A stretch of 64,000 bases of DNA, taken from assembly GCA_026874595.1 (NCBI GenBank), contig CM049315.1, forward strand, positions 1,864,501 through 1,928,500, read 5' to 3'. Each line of letters starts with the position of its first letter. The first letter of the stretch is position 1. Below the pieces are notes generated by a model. It was not told the origin of the DNA. It worked only from the letters and a program-made list of their open reading frames with translations, and ran no database searches. The DNA comes from Sipunculus nudus (taxonomy: Eukaryota; Annelida; Sipuncula; Golfingiida; Sipunculidae). Both the position numbers and the translations under genes were made by a program. Shown one piece after another: positions 34,301 to 45,208 of this stretch.

Positions 34301-37300
34301 TGTATTTGTTAGCGAACCTGTGAGCTTATGCGATGGTGCGGCGGATTCCGTCATGTGTCCTGCATCGTCTGTACTTTAAACCATAGCTATCTCTAAAATG
34401 GCAGGAGCAAGCATCACCAATTTTTTTGCAAATAATCAGTCATCCAAAAAACTATATCGGATTTTGTTTATTTTTTTTCTAACTGCATTTTCTTAGATTT
34501 TATAGGGAAAAAGCTAAAAAAGCTTTAAAAATCTTCTCTGACGAAACTGTCCAGCCAAATTGTCCAATATTTCACAGAAATGATCCCTGGAACAATCTTT
34601 CTCAAGTTTGTTCGAATGGTTCCAGTTAGGAGGTTTTTGGCTGAGTTACAGGAGGTTGAACTTTGTAAACAGTGCAAAAAAGCATATTAAAATTTAAATC
34701 TCAGAAACGGCTGGAGCTATCATCACCAAATTTTATGCAAATGTTGGTCACATAGGTCATATCTGAAATTGAGGTTTTGGTGGCGCCACCTGCCTTGGCT
34801 TTTTTTGTACGGAGTCATCAGTGCCTGTATCACACTGAGGGCTATAAAAACTTCTTCTCTGAAACCATATGGCCAAAATGTTTAATATCGCACAGAAATG
34901 ATCCTAGGGTAGTGCTTCTGAAGTTTGTTCAAATGGTCTCTTTTCAGTGGCTTTTGGCAAAGTTATGGGAAGCTGAATTTAGTCATATGCCATAACAGCC
35001 CATTTTAGCTCAGTGGCTACAAAGATCTTCTTCTCAAAAACCAATGGGCCAAATTCTTTAATCTCACACATTAATTATCCTCAGATGTTGATAATTCAAG
35101 TTTGTTCAAATGGTTTTGGTTCAGTGCTTTTTGGCTGAGTTACAGGAAGCTGAACTTAGCCAGTTTGCTGTATCTTCCTATATGGGTTATAAACCTGCGA
35201 AACGTTTTTCGACTGATGCCACTGAAACCAGTTTGTTAAATAGTTTACAAGAATAATCCCTACAATAATTCTTATAATAATTGTCATTAATGGTTCCACA
35301 TGAAAGATTTTTGGCTGAATTATTGAGATTGAATTGAGTCATTTTACCATATATGTTAGCTGTGTGATGCTGTTACATCTGGCCTGGCACCAGTTTATCA
35401 TCATCTATTACATCATGCCACTAGACATTTAGATTTCAGGTTATCTTTGGATAATATTGACACAAAAGTTTTTTTAAAAGCTTTTAAAAAATTCAGATTT
35501 ATGATATAAGTTATTCATCATACCAGGCAATGTTGTAATCATGGATATTCAGCTCTCTGTGGCTATATAAAGACAACTGTAGGTGGAATATAAATTATTG
35601 GTATCCCTACTCAACTTAATTCAAGAATTTGCCATCAATGAGATATATCTGTTTTTTAATTTTGCATTCAGTATGCATCCGTAATAATTTTACATATATT
35701 CCTGATTTCTTTTTTATAAAAAGTCAGCTGAATAGCATTTTGGATTGGGAAAATAAATTTCAAAGTACAAGTAGGGACCACTTTTGTGTACAGATGGCAG
35801 CACTTTGTTTACCATTGGCAGATTGCCAGTGCCTTGATGTTGGCCATTAGCCAAGATGATGCCAGCTCTATAAATAGTTTTGGCACAGTGCCAGGATTGG
35901 AAGAAGTGCAGCCAGGTATAGGTCAAGAGTTCACGCAGTGCAGTAGCTGCATTCTATTTATAGCTTTTGCAGACTGCTTACTGCATTATATTTGGCACCA
36001 GAGTTCAGCCTGAATCTATTTATAGTTTTGGCAGACTGCCAACTGTGTCAGATTATGCAACAGGTCCAGTTCACTCAGTGCAGCCAGGTACAGGTCAAAA
36101 GTTCACTCAGTCTAGACAGGTGCAGGTCAAGAGTTCACTCAGTGCAGTAGCTTGAGGCAACAATTTGTCACAGGTCACTTGGGGGCATCTGCCTAACTCA
36201 CCTAACCTTTGTCAGCCCAGTGCATCAAACTCTGGGGAAGTTTGATGTATTTGACTGATATTTTGACCTGTCTTAACGTCTTTGATGGTATTCTCATTTA
36301 CAAGACAGGTGGTGCCACTTACATTGACTTTTGCAGTGTATGCACCTGCTTATTTCTACAGAGGAATTTGATACATCAGCCTTAAATTGGGCATGTTTAT
36401 ACATATCGGGTACCTTTATAGTTTACAAAACTGGTGGCTCCACCTACAATAATTTTTGCACAGTGAATGTCCCTGCTTGTTTCACAGGAGGGGTTTGACA
36501 TATCAGTCTGACATTGGGCATATGTATATATCCCTTCCTTGTATACAAGACTGGTGGTGCCAGCTACAATCATTGTATCTGCCAAAACAGAGTTTTGTGG
36601 ATTCTGTGTTTTCAGTCGGACACCACTGCCGCTGCGACTGCCACTGCCGCATAGGTTTCCCAAGAACTCCTCCTGAACCACTGGGCAGAGTTTTTTTAAA
36701 TTCAGAATTATGATCTGGTCACATGTGAACTGCTGTGTCCTCATTTTTGGTTGACCTCTGACCTTTCAACTCTGCCCAGCGTCCATTTGTGCGTCTGTTT
36801 ACAAACATAAACCCACATATCTCAGGAACCGTTTGACCGATCAAGCTAAAAATTTTGTACAAATGTACCCCTTGGATAGCTTTATAACAAACACTGAAAA
36901 TTGTGGCGCCAGCTGCAACCATTTTTGCACAGCGTCCATCTGCCTTGGGATAAAATCACTCATATCTCTGCATTGGTTGGACTTATCCACCTGAAATTTT
37001 GCATGTGTATACATCCTGTACAGCTTTATTGATTTTATGACAGGTGGCGCCTCCTACATTAACGTTTAAGCTGCAGACATCCAAGCTCATATCTCAGGAA
37101 CTGTTTGACCAGTTTGGCCAAAATTTTGCATGTGTATAGATCTCTTATAGCTCTTTATCATACAAAAAAAAGGTGGTGCCACCTGCAACCATTTTTGCAC
37201 AAGGTCCATTTGTTCATCTGCCTTAGGATAAAATTACTCATGTCTCGGCAGTGGTTTGACTTATCCACCTAAAATTTTGCAGGTTTATACATCTTGGATA

Positions 37301-39864
37301 GCTTTCTTGATTTTATGACAACTACCTACATCCACATTTCTGCTGCAGACATCCAAGCTCATATCTCGTGAACCATTTGACCAATTGGGCAAAAATTTTG
37401 CATATTTATAGATCTCACATAGCTCTTTATCATACGCAAAACTGGTGGCGCCACCTGCAACAATATTTGCACAGCGTCCATCTGTTTGTTTACCGTTGGA
37501 TAAAATCACTTATATCTTGGCAGTGGTTTGACATATCTGCCTAAAATTTTGCAGGTTAATACATCTTGGATAGCTTTCTGGATTTTGTGGCAGGTGGCGC
37601 CACCTACATTTATGTTTATGCTGCAGACATTCCGGCTTATATCTCAGGATTGGTTTGACATATCCCCCTGAAATTTTGCATGTGTATAGATCTCACATAG
37701 CTCTTAATCATACACAAAATTTGTGGCGCCACCTGCCACCATTTTTGAACAGTGTCCTTCTGTTTGTTTGCTGTGGGATAAAATTATTCATATACAAGTA
37801 GTGGTTTGAATTAGCTGCCTAAAATTTTGCATATGTATATGTCAGGGTAGAGTTTGCGATCTGGTAGAATCGGAGTTTCTACTGGGAGAAACTACGATTG
37901 GAGTCTCTGCTGGTAGAAACTATATGATCGGAGTCTCTACCAGTAGAAACTACGCTCCCACTGGTAGAGATTCTGATCATGGTTTCTACCAGTTGAAACT
38001 GAGATTGATCATTACACAACTAATTAACACCTTAACTGTGACAGCTTTCACACCTTGTGAGTTGTTTGGTGACAAGAACATACATTAAAGGTAAAACGTT
38101 AAAGGTAAACATTTCACACCTAATCAATACTTGCCTGTTATCTTTCCCACTTAGTGAATTATTTTGTTAGAAGAACAAACATCAAGGGTAATAATTTTAC
38201 AACATAATGGTTCTTAGCCTGTGACATACTTAAAATAAATAGGAAATAAATTCACAGGTTTTCAAAGGGGGAAAAGGCATAAGAAATAAAGTCACATTTG
38301 TTTAAAGAAAATTCACATATTTAATATTTAAATAAATATATAATATTATTAAACAACCACAGAAACTTATTTTGGGATTTGCACCAACAGAGTTCCTATC
38401 TGTAGAACTGAAGTTCCTACCAGTAGGACCGCAGTTTCTACTGGTTTGCTTACCATTAACTGAAGTTCCTACCAGTAAGATCGCAGTTTCTACTGGCCTG
38501 GTAGGATCGCAGTTTCTACTGGTTGGCCCATCAGTGGAATTGAAGTTTCTACAAGTATAGTATCAGTAGAATTGAAGTTCCTACCAGTAGGATCAGAGTA
38601 CCTACTGGTAGAAACCATGATCAAAATCTCTACCAGTAGGAACAGGGTTTCTACTTGTAGAAACTCCAATCTTGGTTTCTACCAGCAGAGACTCCGATCG
38701 TAGTTTCTACTGGTAGAAACTGCGATTCTACCAGATCGCAATCTCTACCTTGACATATACAACTTGGACAGCTTTCTGGATTTTGTGGTAGGTGGCGCAA
38801 CCTACATACAAATTTCAGCTGCAGACATCCAGGCTATTATGCAACACACCTCACTCATTTCCCCTTGCCACTCAATCCATGCCTCACTTCACCCGTCCCA
38901 CTCCGATTTTGGCGGATACACGTAGTCGCTTGTTGACTACTCGTATTCTAGTTTTTGTGTTGTGTGCACCCATGCCAGAATTTCAGCAGTGATGTTTGTT
39001 TAACTGTTTCTTGTTCTAAGTGTTTAGTACTAATGCATTGTTCAAATACATGTTACACATGTTCTTGAAAAGTAATGGTCCAGCATTGAAGCATTATACC
39101 TGGTGTAATCTCATTGCACAGGTTCGCATTAGGCCTGTAGGCCTTGTTGTATTATTACTGCTTATTTAAACCATGTATTTATTTCTGTTCACAGAGACTG
39201 CCCTACCTGGTCTTCACCTTCATGTATTGGCTCCTCAGAACTTTCGTCCATGTAAGTAAAGTAATTTGCTTTCACCACCAGATGAGCTTACATTACTATG
39301 ATAATTGAAGGAGTACAGTCCAAGACTAGCAATTTTAATTGGTTCAACCACACTTGCAATTTTGGTTCAGCCACATTGGCAGTTTTGGTTCACATTGGTA
39401 ATTAGAGGGTCACATCATTGGTGTCATAGAAAAAGATGCACATTCCTTATGAGAATCTATTTGACATTAAAGTTTTGCTATTCCATGACTCGTGGCCATG
39501 AACATATGTGTAAAATTTTTACAACTGACTGATCCATGAACTCTATGTGACCTTAGTCACAGTGAGTTTTATGCAGATTACATTGTTTTTGCAGTAAAGT
39601 ATAGAGTAATAATGGTTTACACACAATTAACACACTACTAATGGGTCTCAGAATCATGATAATGATGATATGCCAACATACATATATTGTTCTTTCCAGT
39701 TCGCAATATGTATCATCCTAAATTCCCGTCTGGCAGAGATGGACTATGAGATAAAATACGGAGAGAAAAAGATCATCGGCACCCACCAGTCACGTGACAT
39801 CCTGACATCTAGGGAGTTCCTGGAAATGAGGCGTCAGATGAACGCGTCCCAGTCCCTTGCGTAA
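28235..39864 (+). CDS. Four-pass membrane protein of unknown function, six exons
   Basis: Exons 28235-28318, 29034-29148, 33030-33118, 33511-33627, 39195-39251 and 39700-39864 join in frame to a 208-residue protein. All five introns have GT at the donor (four GTAAGT or GTAAGTA, one GTAGGT) and AG at the acceptor, and the frame is kept across each join. Four hydrophobic segments lie at about residues 18-42, 67-93, 107-129 and 138-162. The N-terminus MACGCC offers cysteines that could be palmitoylated; the C-terminal 45 residues are polar and charged. The architecture resembles small tetraspanning families such as LAPTM or insect pasiflora-type proteins, but no diagnostic motif is seen, so no symbol is given. 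The gene is convergent with the STXBP4-like gene. Introns 2 and 4 are swollen by Helitron-like and tandem repeats. Confidence 0.88.
28319..29033 (+). other. Intron 1 of the four-pass gene
   Basis: AT-rich, with a short (TA)n run at 28989-29006 just before the acceptor. No other feature seen. Confidence 0.7.
29034..29148 (+). CDS. Exon 2 of the four-pass gene
   Basis: Acceptor TGTTTCAG, donor GAAG|GTAGGT. It finishes membrane segment 1 (VGSFFGIIIHLLDVIAW) and adds a hydrophilic loop (ADPNFDIHGGFKAAWRSHVWE). It ends in phase 1, matching exon 3. Confidence 0.87.
29455..31168 (+). mobile_element. Helitron/Helentron-like element with tandem core (copy 2), in intron 2
   Basis: It starts TTGTATCCGCCAAAAC, has the GTATCCGC/GCGGATAC hairpin, then a (GCC)n run at about 29503-29528. 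The core repeats the GGTGGCGCCACC dimeric unit. The right end has the hairpin GTAGTCG-CTTGT-CGACTAC, then 11 bases ending CTAG. Flanks ATTAA and TTTAA fit insertion between A and T. A DR1 motif lies at 29631-29643. Confidence 0.68.
29631..29643 (-). promoter_or_regulatory. DR1-type nuclear-receptor motif in Helitron-like copy 2
   Basis: Minus-strand AGGTCAGAGGTCA, the same motif and position in the element as at 2983-2995. Binding is not shown. Confidence 0.4.
31360..33070 (+). repeat. 97-bp minisatellite carrying a 3' splice site and the start of exon 3
   Basis: Eighteen copies, with the post-AG base near 31391, 31488, 31575 (11-bp deletion, motif altered), 31671, 31768, 31865 (AG changed to AT), 31962 and then every 97 bp to the real exon 3. 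Each unit has branch-point-like CTGAC and TTGAC motifs, a pyrimidine tract ACTTTCTTTTCCTTTAAG, about 41 bp of exon 3 and a short tail. Variants GGTGGTGG and GGTGATGG form a three-unit pattern (291 bp) in the later copies, a sign of block amplification. Confidence 0.93.
33030..33118 (+). CDS. Exon 3 of the four-pass gene
   Basis: Acceptor CTTTTCCTTTAAG, donor TTT|GTAAGT. It encodes membrane segment 2 (GWLACNLVMVFCNIFMIVAS). Its first 41 bases and its acceptor are the last of 18 tandem near-copies. Only this copy continues AACATCTTCATG without a stop and reaches a donor. Confidence 0.88.
33511..33627 (+). CDS. Exon 4 of the four-pass gene
   Basis: Acceptor TGTCTCTTGCAG, donor TTT|GTAAGTA. 39 codons, including an NIT glycosylation sequon and membrane segment 3 (GYLGVLICYMLVELGVACY). 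Confidence 0.87.
34500..35340 (+). repeat. Diverged tandem repeat of about 160-175 bp
   Basis: Four related blocks near 34520, 34840, 35017 and 35190 share CTTCTTCTCTGAAACCA, GGCCAAATT, CACAGAAATGATCC, AGTTTGTTCAAATGGT and TTTTTGGCTGAGTTA. One junction holds GGTGGCGCCACC (34778-34789). Confidence 0.6.
35880..36150 (+). repeat. Short degenerate repeat
   Basis: Repeated TATTTATAG-TTTTGGCAGACTGCC and CAGGTACAGGTCAAGAGTTCACTCAGTGCAG themes, imperfect in length. Confidence 0.5.
36752..36764 (-). promoter_or_regulatory. DR1-type nuclear-receptor motif in Helitron-like copy 3
   Basis: Minus-strand AGGTCAGAGGTCA at the same element position as in copies 1 and 2. The motif is kept although the copy is otherwise decayed. 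Confidence 0.4.
37840..38755 (+). mobile_element. TIR DNA element (MITE-like) nested in Helitron-like copy 3
   Basis: The ends are inverted repeats of about 60 bp: TGTCAGGGTAGAGTTTGCGA on the left and the complement of TGTCAAGGTAGAGATTGCGA on the right. TATA flanks both ends (37836-37839 and 38756-38759). Removing the insert and one TATA restores the uninterrupted repeat ATGTATACAACTTGG found at 31011-31025. The interior is built of short palindromes such as TTTCTACTGGTAGAAAC. There is no transposase. TGT...ACA ends with a 4-bp duplication would fit Ginger-type elements, but the superfamily is not settled. Confidence 0.75.
39195..39251 (+). CDS. Exon 5 of the four-pass gene
   Basis: Acceptor TCTGTTCACAG, donor CAT|GTAAGT. 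19 codons (RLPYLVFTFMYWLLRTFVH), the first half of membrane segment 4. Confidence 0.85.
39700..39864 (+). CDS. Exon 6 of the four-pass gene
   Basis: Acceptor GTTCTTTCCAG; stop TAA at 39862-39864. It finishes membrane segment 4 (FAICIILNSRL) and encodes the polar, probably cytosolic tail. Confidence 0.87.
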   Translation, partial: FAICIILNSRLAEMDYEIKYGEKKIIGTHQSRDILTSREFLEMRRQMNASQSLA

Positions 39865-41200
39865 TTTTGTCTCCAAAAGCTGTCATATGAACAGCCAGTC
39901 ATGTCATACATGCATTGTTATGATAATATATATGATGCATTGCATTTTTGGTCATCAGTCTAAACATCTTTACCAAATACTTTCACATTAAGTAGTTCAT
40001 GATCATGTTATTACCTTAGCAACAGGTGACACTGGGTGTGGGTGATGGATAAAAAAATTTATGGCCGATAATATTCAAATGTTAAAAGTCTGCTACAAAA
40101 CTTGAGCTGCATACAAGTATTGTTAGCACCTTAGATGGTTCCTAGGATCGATTTGATCCTTGAGTCTCTAACCAACCCTCTGTAAGAGGGAATTTATTTT
40201 TATACAAATTTCAACATAAAATCCTGAGTTGTGTTTTCCAGTTGTTACCCAACATAAGCCAAATCAACATGTTAATAAATAAATAAGCACACTTTGCTTT
40301 ACATGACAACTGACATGTTCACATGGTAAAATTTATATAGGCCTTATTTACTTGGATAAATCTACTGTACGTTTTAAACTATGACCATACTTAGAAGCTG
40401 CTTATATATAAAACCTTAGTTGACCTGACATCCATACAGGCCTTTTGTTTATTTTGTAGATAGTTTTTTATACTTGTATATATATATATACCTGACAGAG
40501 AAAGGCTGCCTCAAGGCCTGAAATCTGTATGTATCCAGTAGTGTATGTAGTTATATATAGGTCATACTGATACAAAGACAGAAGCACAGTAATATGCAAT
40601 AATTAGAGAGGTAATGACCTGAAAATCACCAACTTATATTGTACAAACATTTATCATAAGAATTATATCGGCCACCATTCTGCAGTGAGAGTGATTGATG
40701 TGATCACGAGGATATTCTAAAAATCAGAATGTGTTGTGTTACACAGTGTAAGGTTGTAGTTCAAAATTCTTTAATATAAGAATATTCTAGATATTATGTG
40801 TAAGAATAAGGACATCATCTTATACATTAATATTCTGATGTTGTTGAATTTTTATAATGCCGGATTTTAATCTGAATAAAGATATTAAAATTGAAATACA
40901 GTGTATTCTACCCTATCATACATACAAAAAAAATTCCAGTGTATTGTACATAAGAAAAAAAATTCCTGTGTTTTGTACATTAGAAGAAAAATTCCAGTGT
41001 ATATTGTACATTAAAATGAGGACATTCTAGTGGATAAAGAAACACAAGCAAGGACTTTTTTTGTGTTGTACATAATACAAGTTGAATTCAGGTATTTTGT
41101 ACAGTACGAGGAGGTTGCTTGATAGAGACAAATGATATATCAACTGTAAATATGAACATGAATATATAATTTTTTTTATTATATTTTAATAAACTTGATT
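39865..41200 (+). other. 3' UTR and end region of the four-pass gene
   Basis: AATAAA occurs at 40875-40880 and 41188-41193, giving two possible poly(A) sites. Between them (about 40925-41015) lie three diverged copies of AATTCCAGTGTATTGTACAT. No further ORF. Confidence 0.6.
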
Positions 41201-42301
41201 TTCATAAGACTAGGTGTTCCTTTTTCAGTTGTTAACACCTTCATATGTAAAATTGACAAATGACAAAAGCAGGTTATATTTATAAATATATTTGATATGT
41301 GAAATCTAACACATTATTAAGCAGCATTAATATTTTATAAATCATCTGGCAAAACATTTAAGCATCCTTGCCTAAAAGATTTCTACTTCTGTCTAACGTG
41401 TCAACAAATCATTCAAAATCTTAGACAATTACAATTAAATGTCCACTCTCTATTTCATATCTGGCAACAGGTCTTTTTATTTTACAAACTTACATTTGAT
41501 AACTTAATTGTCAAGCATTCTAGTATAAATTATTTTGTATAGAAAAGTGGTTTATCAAGAAATTGAGGAACAGAATACCGGTAACTACATACAACTAATT
41601 TGCAAAACACTTGCATGATCTCACGGGACAAAATGAATGTGTAAAATAATTATTTCCAAGAAACCGCTGCAAGGTGACCATCAGTGATTGGTCTTTATGT
41701 ATAAACCTTCACAAATACTATATGCAAGAGTTCATAACCTGTTCAGGGATCTTTAAAGTGATATGCTTGGATTCTAACACTAAAGAGAAAACATTTTCCT
41801 TAATTCTGAAACACTGGCTAAAGAAGAGTCAGCTCTGGCAAGTACATGTTTCAGCTTACTCACTTTCTGCAGTTCCAAATGTGATGGTATAATGATGACT
41901 AAATTTTTCTTATTCCAGTCAACATACAAAGGAAATTCAATCAAGAACAGATATCACTGGCCAGCCAGGGTGACTCCTTGAATGGTACCTTGATACGTTA
42001 TTATCACTAAATATTCTAAAATCCTCCACTGCCTACAGATGACATCTGGTGTTCTGTTTTATCTTCCTAATTTTAATCTTGATGCTGAATCATCTGACAG
42101 TATATATTTTAGTATTATTTATTTCACATGAGATTTGTTTACTGTGAACAAGTATGTAGAAGTGCATGGTTTCACCTGATGATGCTGACAAGCTAATGCC
42201 CCATAACAATAAACAAGACACACATATGGGTCATGGTGCTCAGCTGTCAATCAGGGCTAAATAATTATTAGATAGCTCTCATCCCTATCACTAAGAAACA
42301 A
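41201..42301. other. Intergenic spacer
   Basis: AT-rich sequence between the convergent genes; no supported gene. Confidence 0.5.
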
Positions 42302-43447
42302 CTAGAACACGGGTAGTCGACAAGGGACTACGTGTATCCCCCGAAATCAGAGTAGGACAGGTGAAATGAGGCATGGATTGAGTGGTTCTGGGGAAATAGG
42401 ATGTTTTGCATCTAAGCATGGACGTCTGCAGCACAAATGTGTATGAAGGTGGTGCCACCTGCCACAAAATCCAGAAAGTTATCCAAGTTGTATACAAATG
42501 CAAAATTTGGGGCAGATAAGTCAAACCACTGCTGAGATATGTGTGATTTTATCCCACAGCAGACAGACGGACACTGTGCAAAAATGGTTCCACCGGTTTT
42601 GCGATGATAAAGAGCTATGTGAGATCTATACACATGCACAAATTTGGCCCAATTGGTCAGACGGTTCCCGAGATATTAGCTTGGAGGTCTGCAGCCTGAA
42701 CATGAAAGTAAGTGGCGCCACCTGCCACAAAATCGAAAAAGCTACCAAAGATGTATATACATGCAAAATTTTAGGCAGATAAGTCAAATCACTGCCGAGA
42801 TGGGAGTGATTTTGTTCCACGGCAGACAGACAGACACTGTGCAAAAATGGTTGCAGGTGGCGCAACCAGTTTTGCATATAATAAAGAGCTATGTGAGATC
42901 TATACACATGCAAAATTTTGGCCCAATCGGTCAGACGGTTCCCGAGATATTAGCTTGGATGTCTGCAGCAAATATAGGTGGCGCCACCTGTCATAAAATC
43001 AAGAAAGCTATCCAGGATGAATATACATGCAAAATTTTAGGAGGATAAGTCCACTCACAGCAGAGATATGAGTGATTTTATCCAAAGGCAGATGAACAGA
43101 TGGATGCTATGCAAAATGGTTGCATGTTGTGCCACCATTTTTATGTATGTTATAAAGCTATCCAAGGGCTACATTTGTGCAAATTTTTTTTCCTGATTGG
43201 TCAAACGAGTCTGAAGTTATGTGGATTAATGTGTCAAAAAACACATGCACAGATGGACACACTGGAGAAAGGAAAGGTCAGAGCAAAATATTTTGGCACC
43301 AGTTCACATGTGACCTGATAATCCTGTAAAGTTTTGGAAAAATCTGTCCAGTGGTCTCAAGAGTTCTATTCTGGAAACGAACGCCGCGGCGGCGGAACCT
43401 GGTCAAAAACATAGGATCCACAGAACTTTGTTTTGGAGGATACAATT
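42302..43447 (-). mobile_element. Helitron/Helentron-like element with tandem core (copy 4)
   Basis: Minus orientation. The plus strand starts CTAGAACACGGGTAGTCGAC (reverse of the 3' hairpin and CTAG end) and ends TTTTGGAGGATACAA (reverse of TTGTATCC). It holds several GGTGGCGCCACC-type units. The GC-rich part near 43380-43395 matches the (GCC)n zone of copy 2. Confidence 0.62.
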
Positions 43448-44480
43448 ATACATAAAGGAGTCAGAAATCAGCCCTATTGTTTAAAGTTGCACTTAAAGTA
43501 AAATAGGTCTGTACATTTATTAATGTAAAATATACCTGACAATAAATATCCCTATGAGCAGGTTCATCTTATTCTCCACATGTACACCGAAAACATCCTA
43601 GAGCCTTTAAGGCAACTATGAAGGCTATAGAACCAACAATTTTGATATAAGGCCGTCTTGAAGTATAGCAGTAGGTTCTCAATGGAACACAGACATGTTT
43701 GCTTATTCACTCATGAGGAATGAGTTCATACTCACCTTGTCCAGGTAAAGTAATACTTTTTTCCTAAACCAACTGTATGCACAGTTTCAGGTCTGAAACT
43801 ATGATTTTGATTTGTCTCAAATGTTCCACTGATTTCAATCAATAATTTTGTGTGGCCAATTTGAGTTGTATATAAAACTTGTTTTTAAATGAAATAGATA
43901 TAATAATGCACCATAACACTGGTCTTGTTAAATGCAATCATCACAGAAGTCTCTGAGATGTATTCAGGCACTGTGGCTTAAGACACTCATATATATATAA
44001 TACATGTATTTGTAATTGAACATTTCATGTACAAGTTCTTTTACTTATCTTACCAATACATAAAAGTTATATATAAAATTTTATATAAATATACACAAAA
44101 TAGAAATTCATCTAAAACTAAATCATGCTACTCCTACCATGTGTGTTCTACAGTTTTTTAAAGCAAGTTATAAATAATGATGTAAAAAAGGATCAAATAA
44201 ATGCTAAAAGATAAATGTGGTGTCATTTCTGTAGAGTTTTAATAAGTGATTAGCTCCCTGGTATAAAAGCATGACAAAACCTTCGTCTGAATAAGATATA
44301 TCATAACATCATGTGTAGGAAGACCACACAAACAGGGCAGGGAAACACCAATTCTCCTCAGTTGAATGGATACAGAAGCTTTTCTGTACTCTGTAGAAAG
44401 ATTTAAAGCCAAAAAAACTTCTGTATCCAAGCAACTGATTAAACCTTGACCTTCAAAGTCATATCATGTGTGGGAGGTAT
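43448..44480. other. Intergenic spacer
   Basis: AT-rich, with a short (TA)n at about 43988. No supported gene. Confidence 0.5.
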
Positions 44481-45084
44481 CATGGCAAATAAAAATGTTT
44501 ATTTCATAAACAATACTGATATAAAGTAAAACCAGTAAGTCTTGTAATTTAAAGTTTCTGTTCATCTATATTAGCACTATAATTCCCTTCTCCTTTTTAA
44601 GGAAAGGTCCCCAGCTTGTAGGTGACAATGTCTGTTGAATGTGGATGACGGTAGCCATGCACTGAGAATGATATGTAATTGTACAGCCTCCTGGTTATCA
44701 GGTTTCATATGCACTGGGGTAGGAAAACGCATTACCTGTCACTAAGATATTATTTAAATCTAGGAGGTTCACTGGCAAACCTCTTAGGAACTAGTGGCTA
44801 CAGAACTGGAACTATAGCTAGGTGATCCAACACTGAACCACTAGGTTCTGTCCTGCTGTTGTTGACTGGTTTCTTTCAGATCTTTCTTTCAAAGAAATAT
44901 TTTGATTTGATTATATCACCATGTTTGATCATCCACACCATAAATATAATACAGCACAGCTGATTTAGACGTCCAGGAGCTGCAACTAGGGCAGACCAAG
45001 ACTGATGGCCTTCAAGATAGTTCCTTATAAATGTCCTTGTGTTGCTCCCATTTTCTATGTCGTGTGTGGCTCAAATGTCAGAGG
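44480..45084 (-). other. Putative 3' UTR of the STXBP4-like gene
   Basis: Minus-strand AATAAA at 44498-44503 lies about 580 bases after the stop codon. Confidence 0.45.
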
Positions 45085-45208
45085 TCATGACTTCTCCCGA
45101 TTGGTCTTTAACTTTGGCTTTCCATTTGTGGTCTGTTTCTTTGATGGACTTGGTGGATGCTGTATGCTTGATCGAGGGTGAGACCATGACGTTTCTTGTG
45201 TCACATGG
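45085..45208 (-). CDS. STXBP4: STXBP4-like last exon (end of WW domain)
   Basis: Acceptor TTATTTCAG. It encodes NHVTQETSWSHP, the second half of the WW domain with its second Trp, then a basic Pro/Ser tail and TGA. Confidence 0.85.

Larger units (their letters stand above)
36573..38951 (+). mobile_element. Helitron/Helentron-like element (copy 3), in intron 4
   Basis: The left end TTGTATCTGCCAAAACAG and right end ATTTTGGCGGATACACG...ACTACTCGTATTCTAG match copies 1 and 2. The core has the same tandem unit with more decay. It is interrupted by a 916-bp TIR element at 37840-38755. Flanks fit insertion between A and T. A DR1 motif lies at 36752-36764. Confidence 0.65.
33628..39194 (+). other. 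Intron 4 of the four-pass gene, repeat-filled
   Basis: A 5.6-kb intron. It holds a diverged tandem family (34500-35340), a short degenerate repeat (35880-36150), Helitron-like copy 3 (36573-38951) and a TIR element nested in that copy. No exon seen. Confidence 0.75.
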
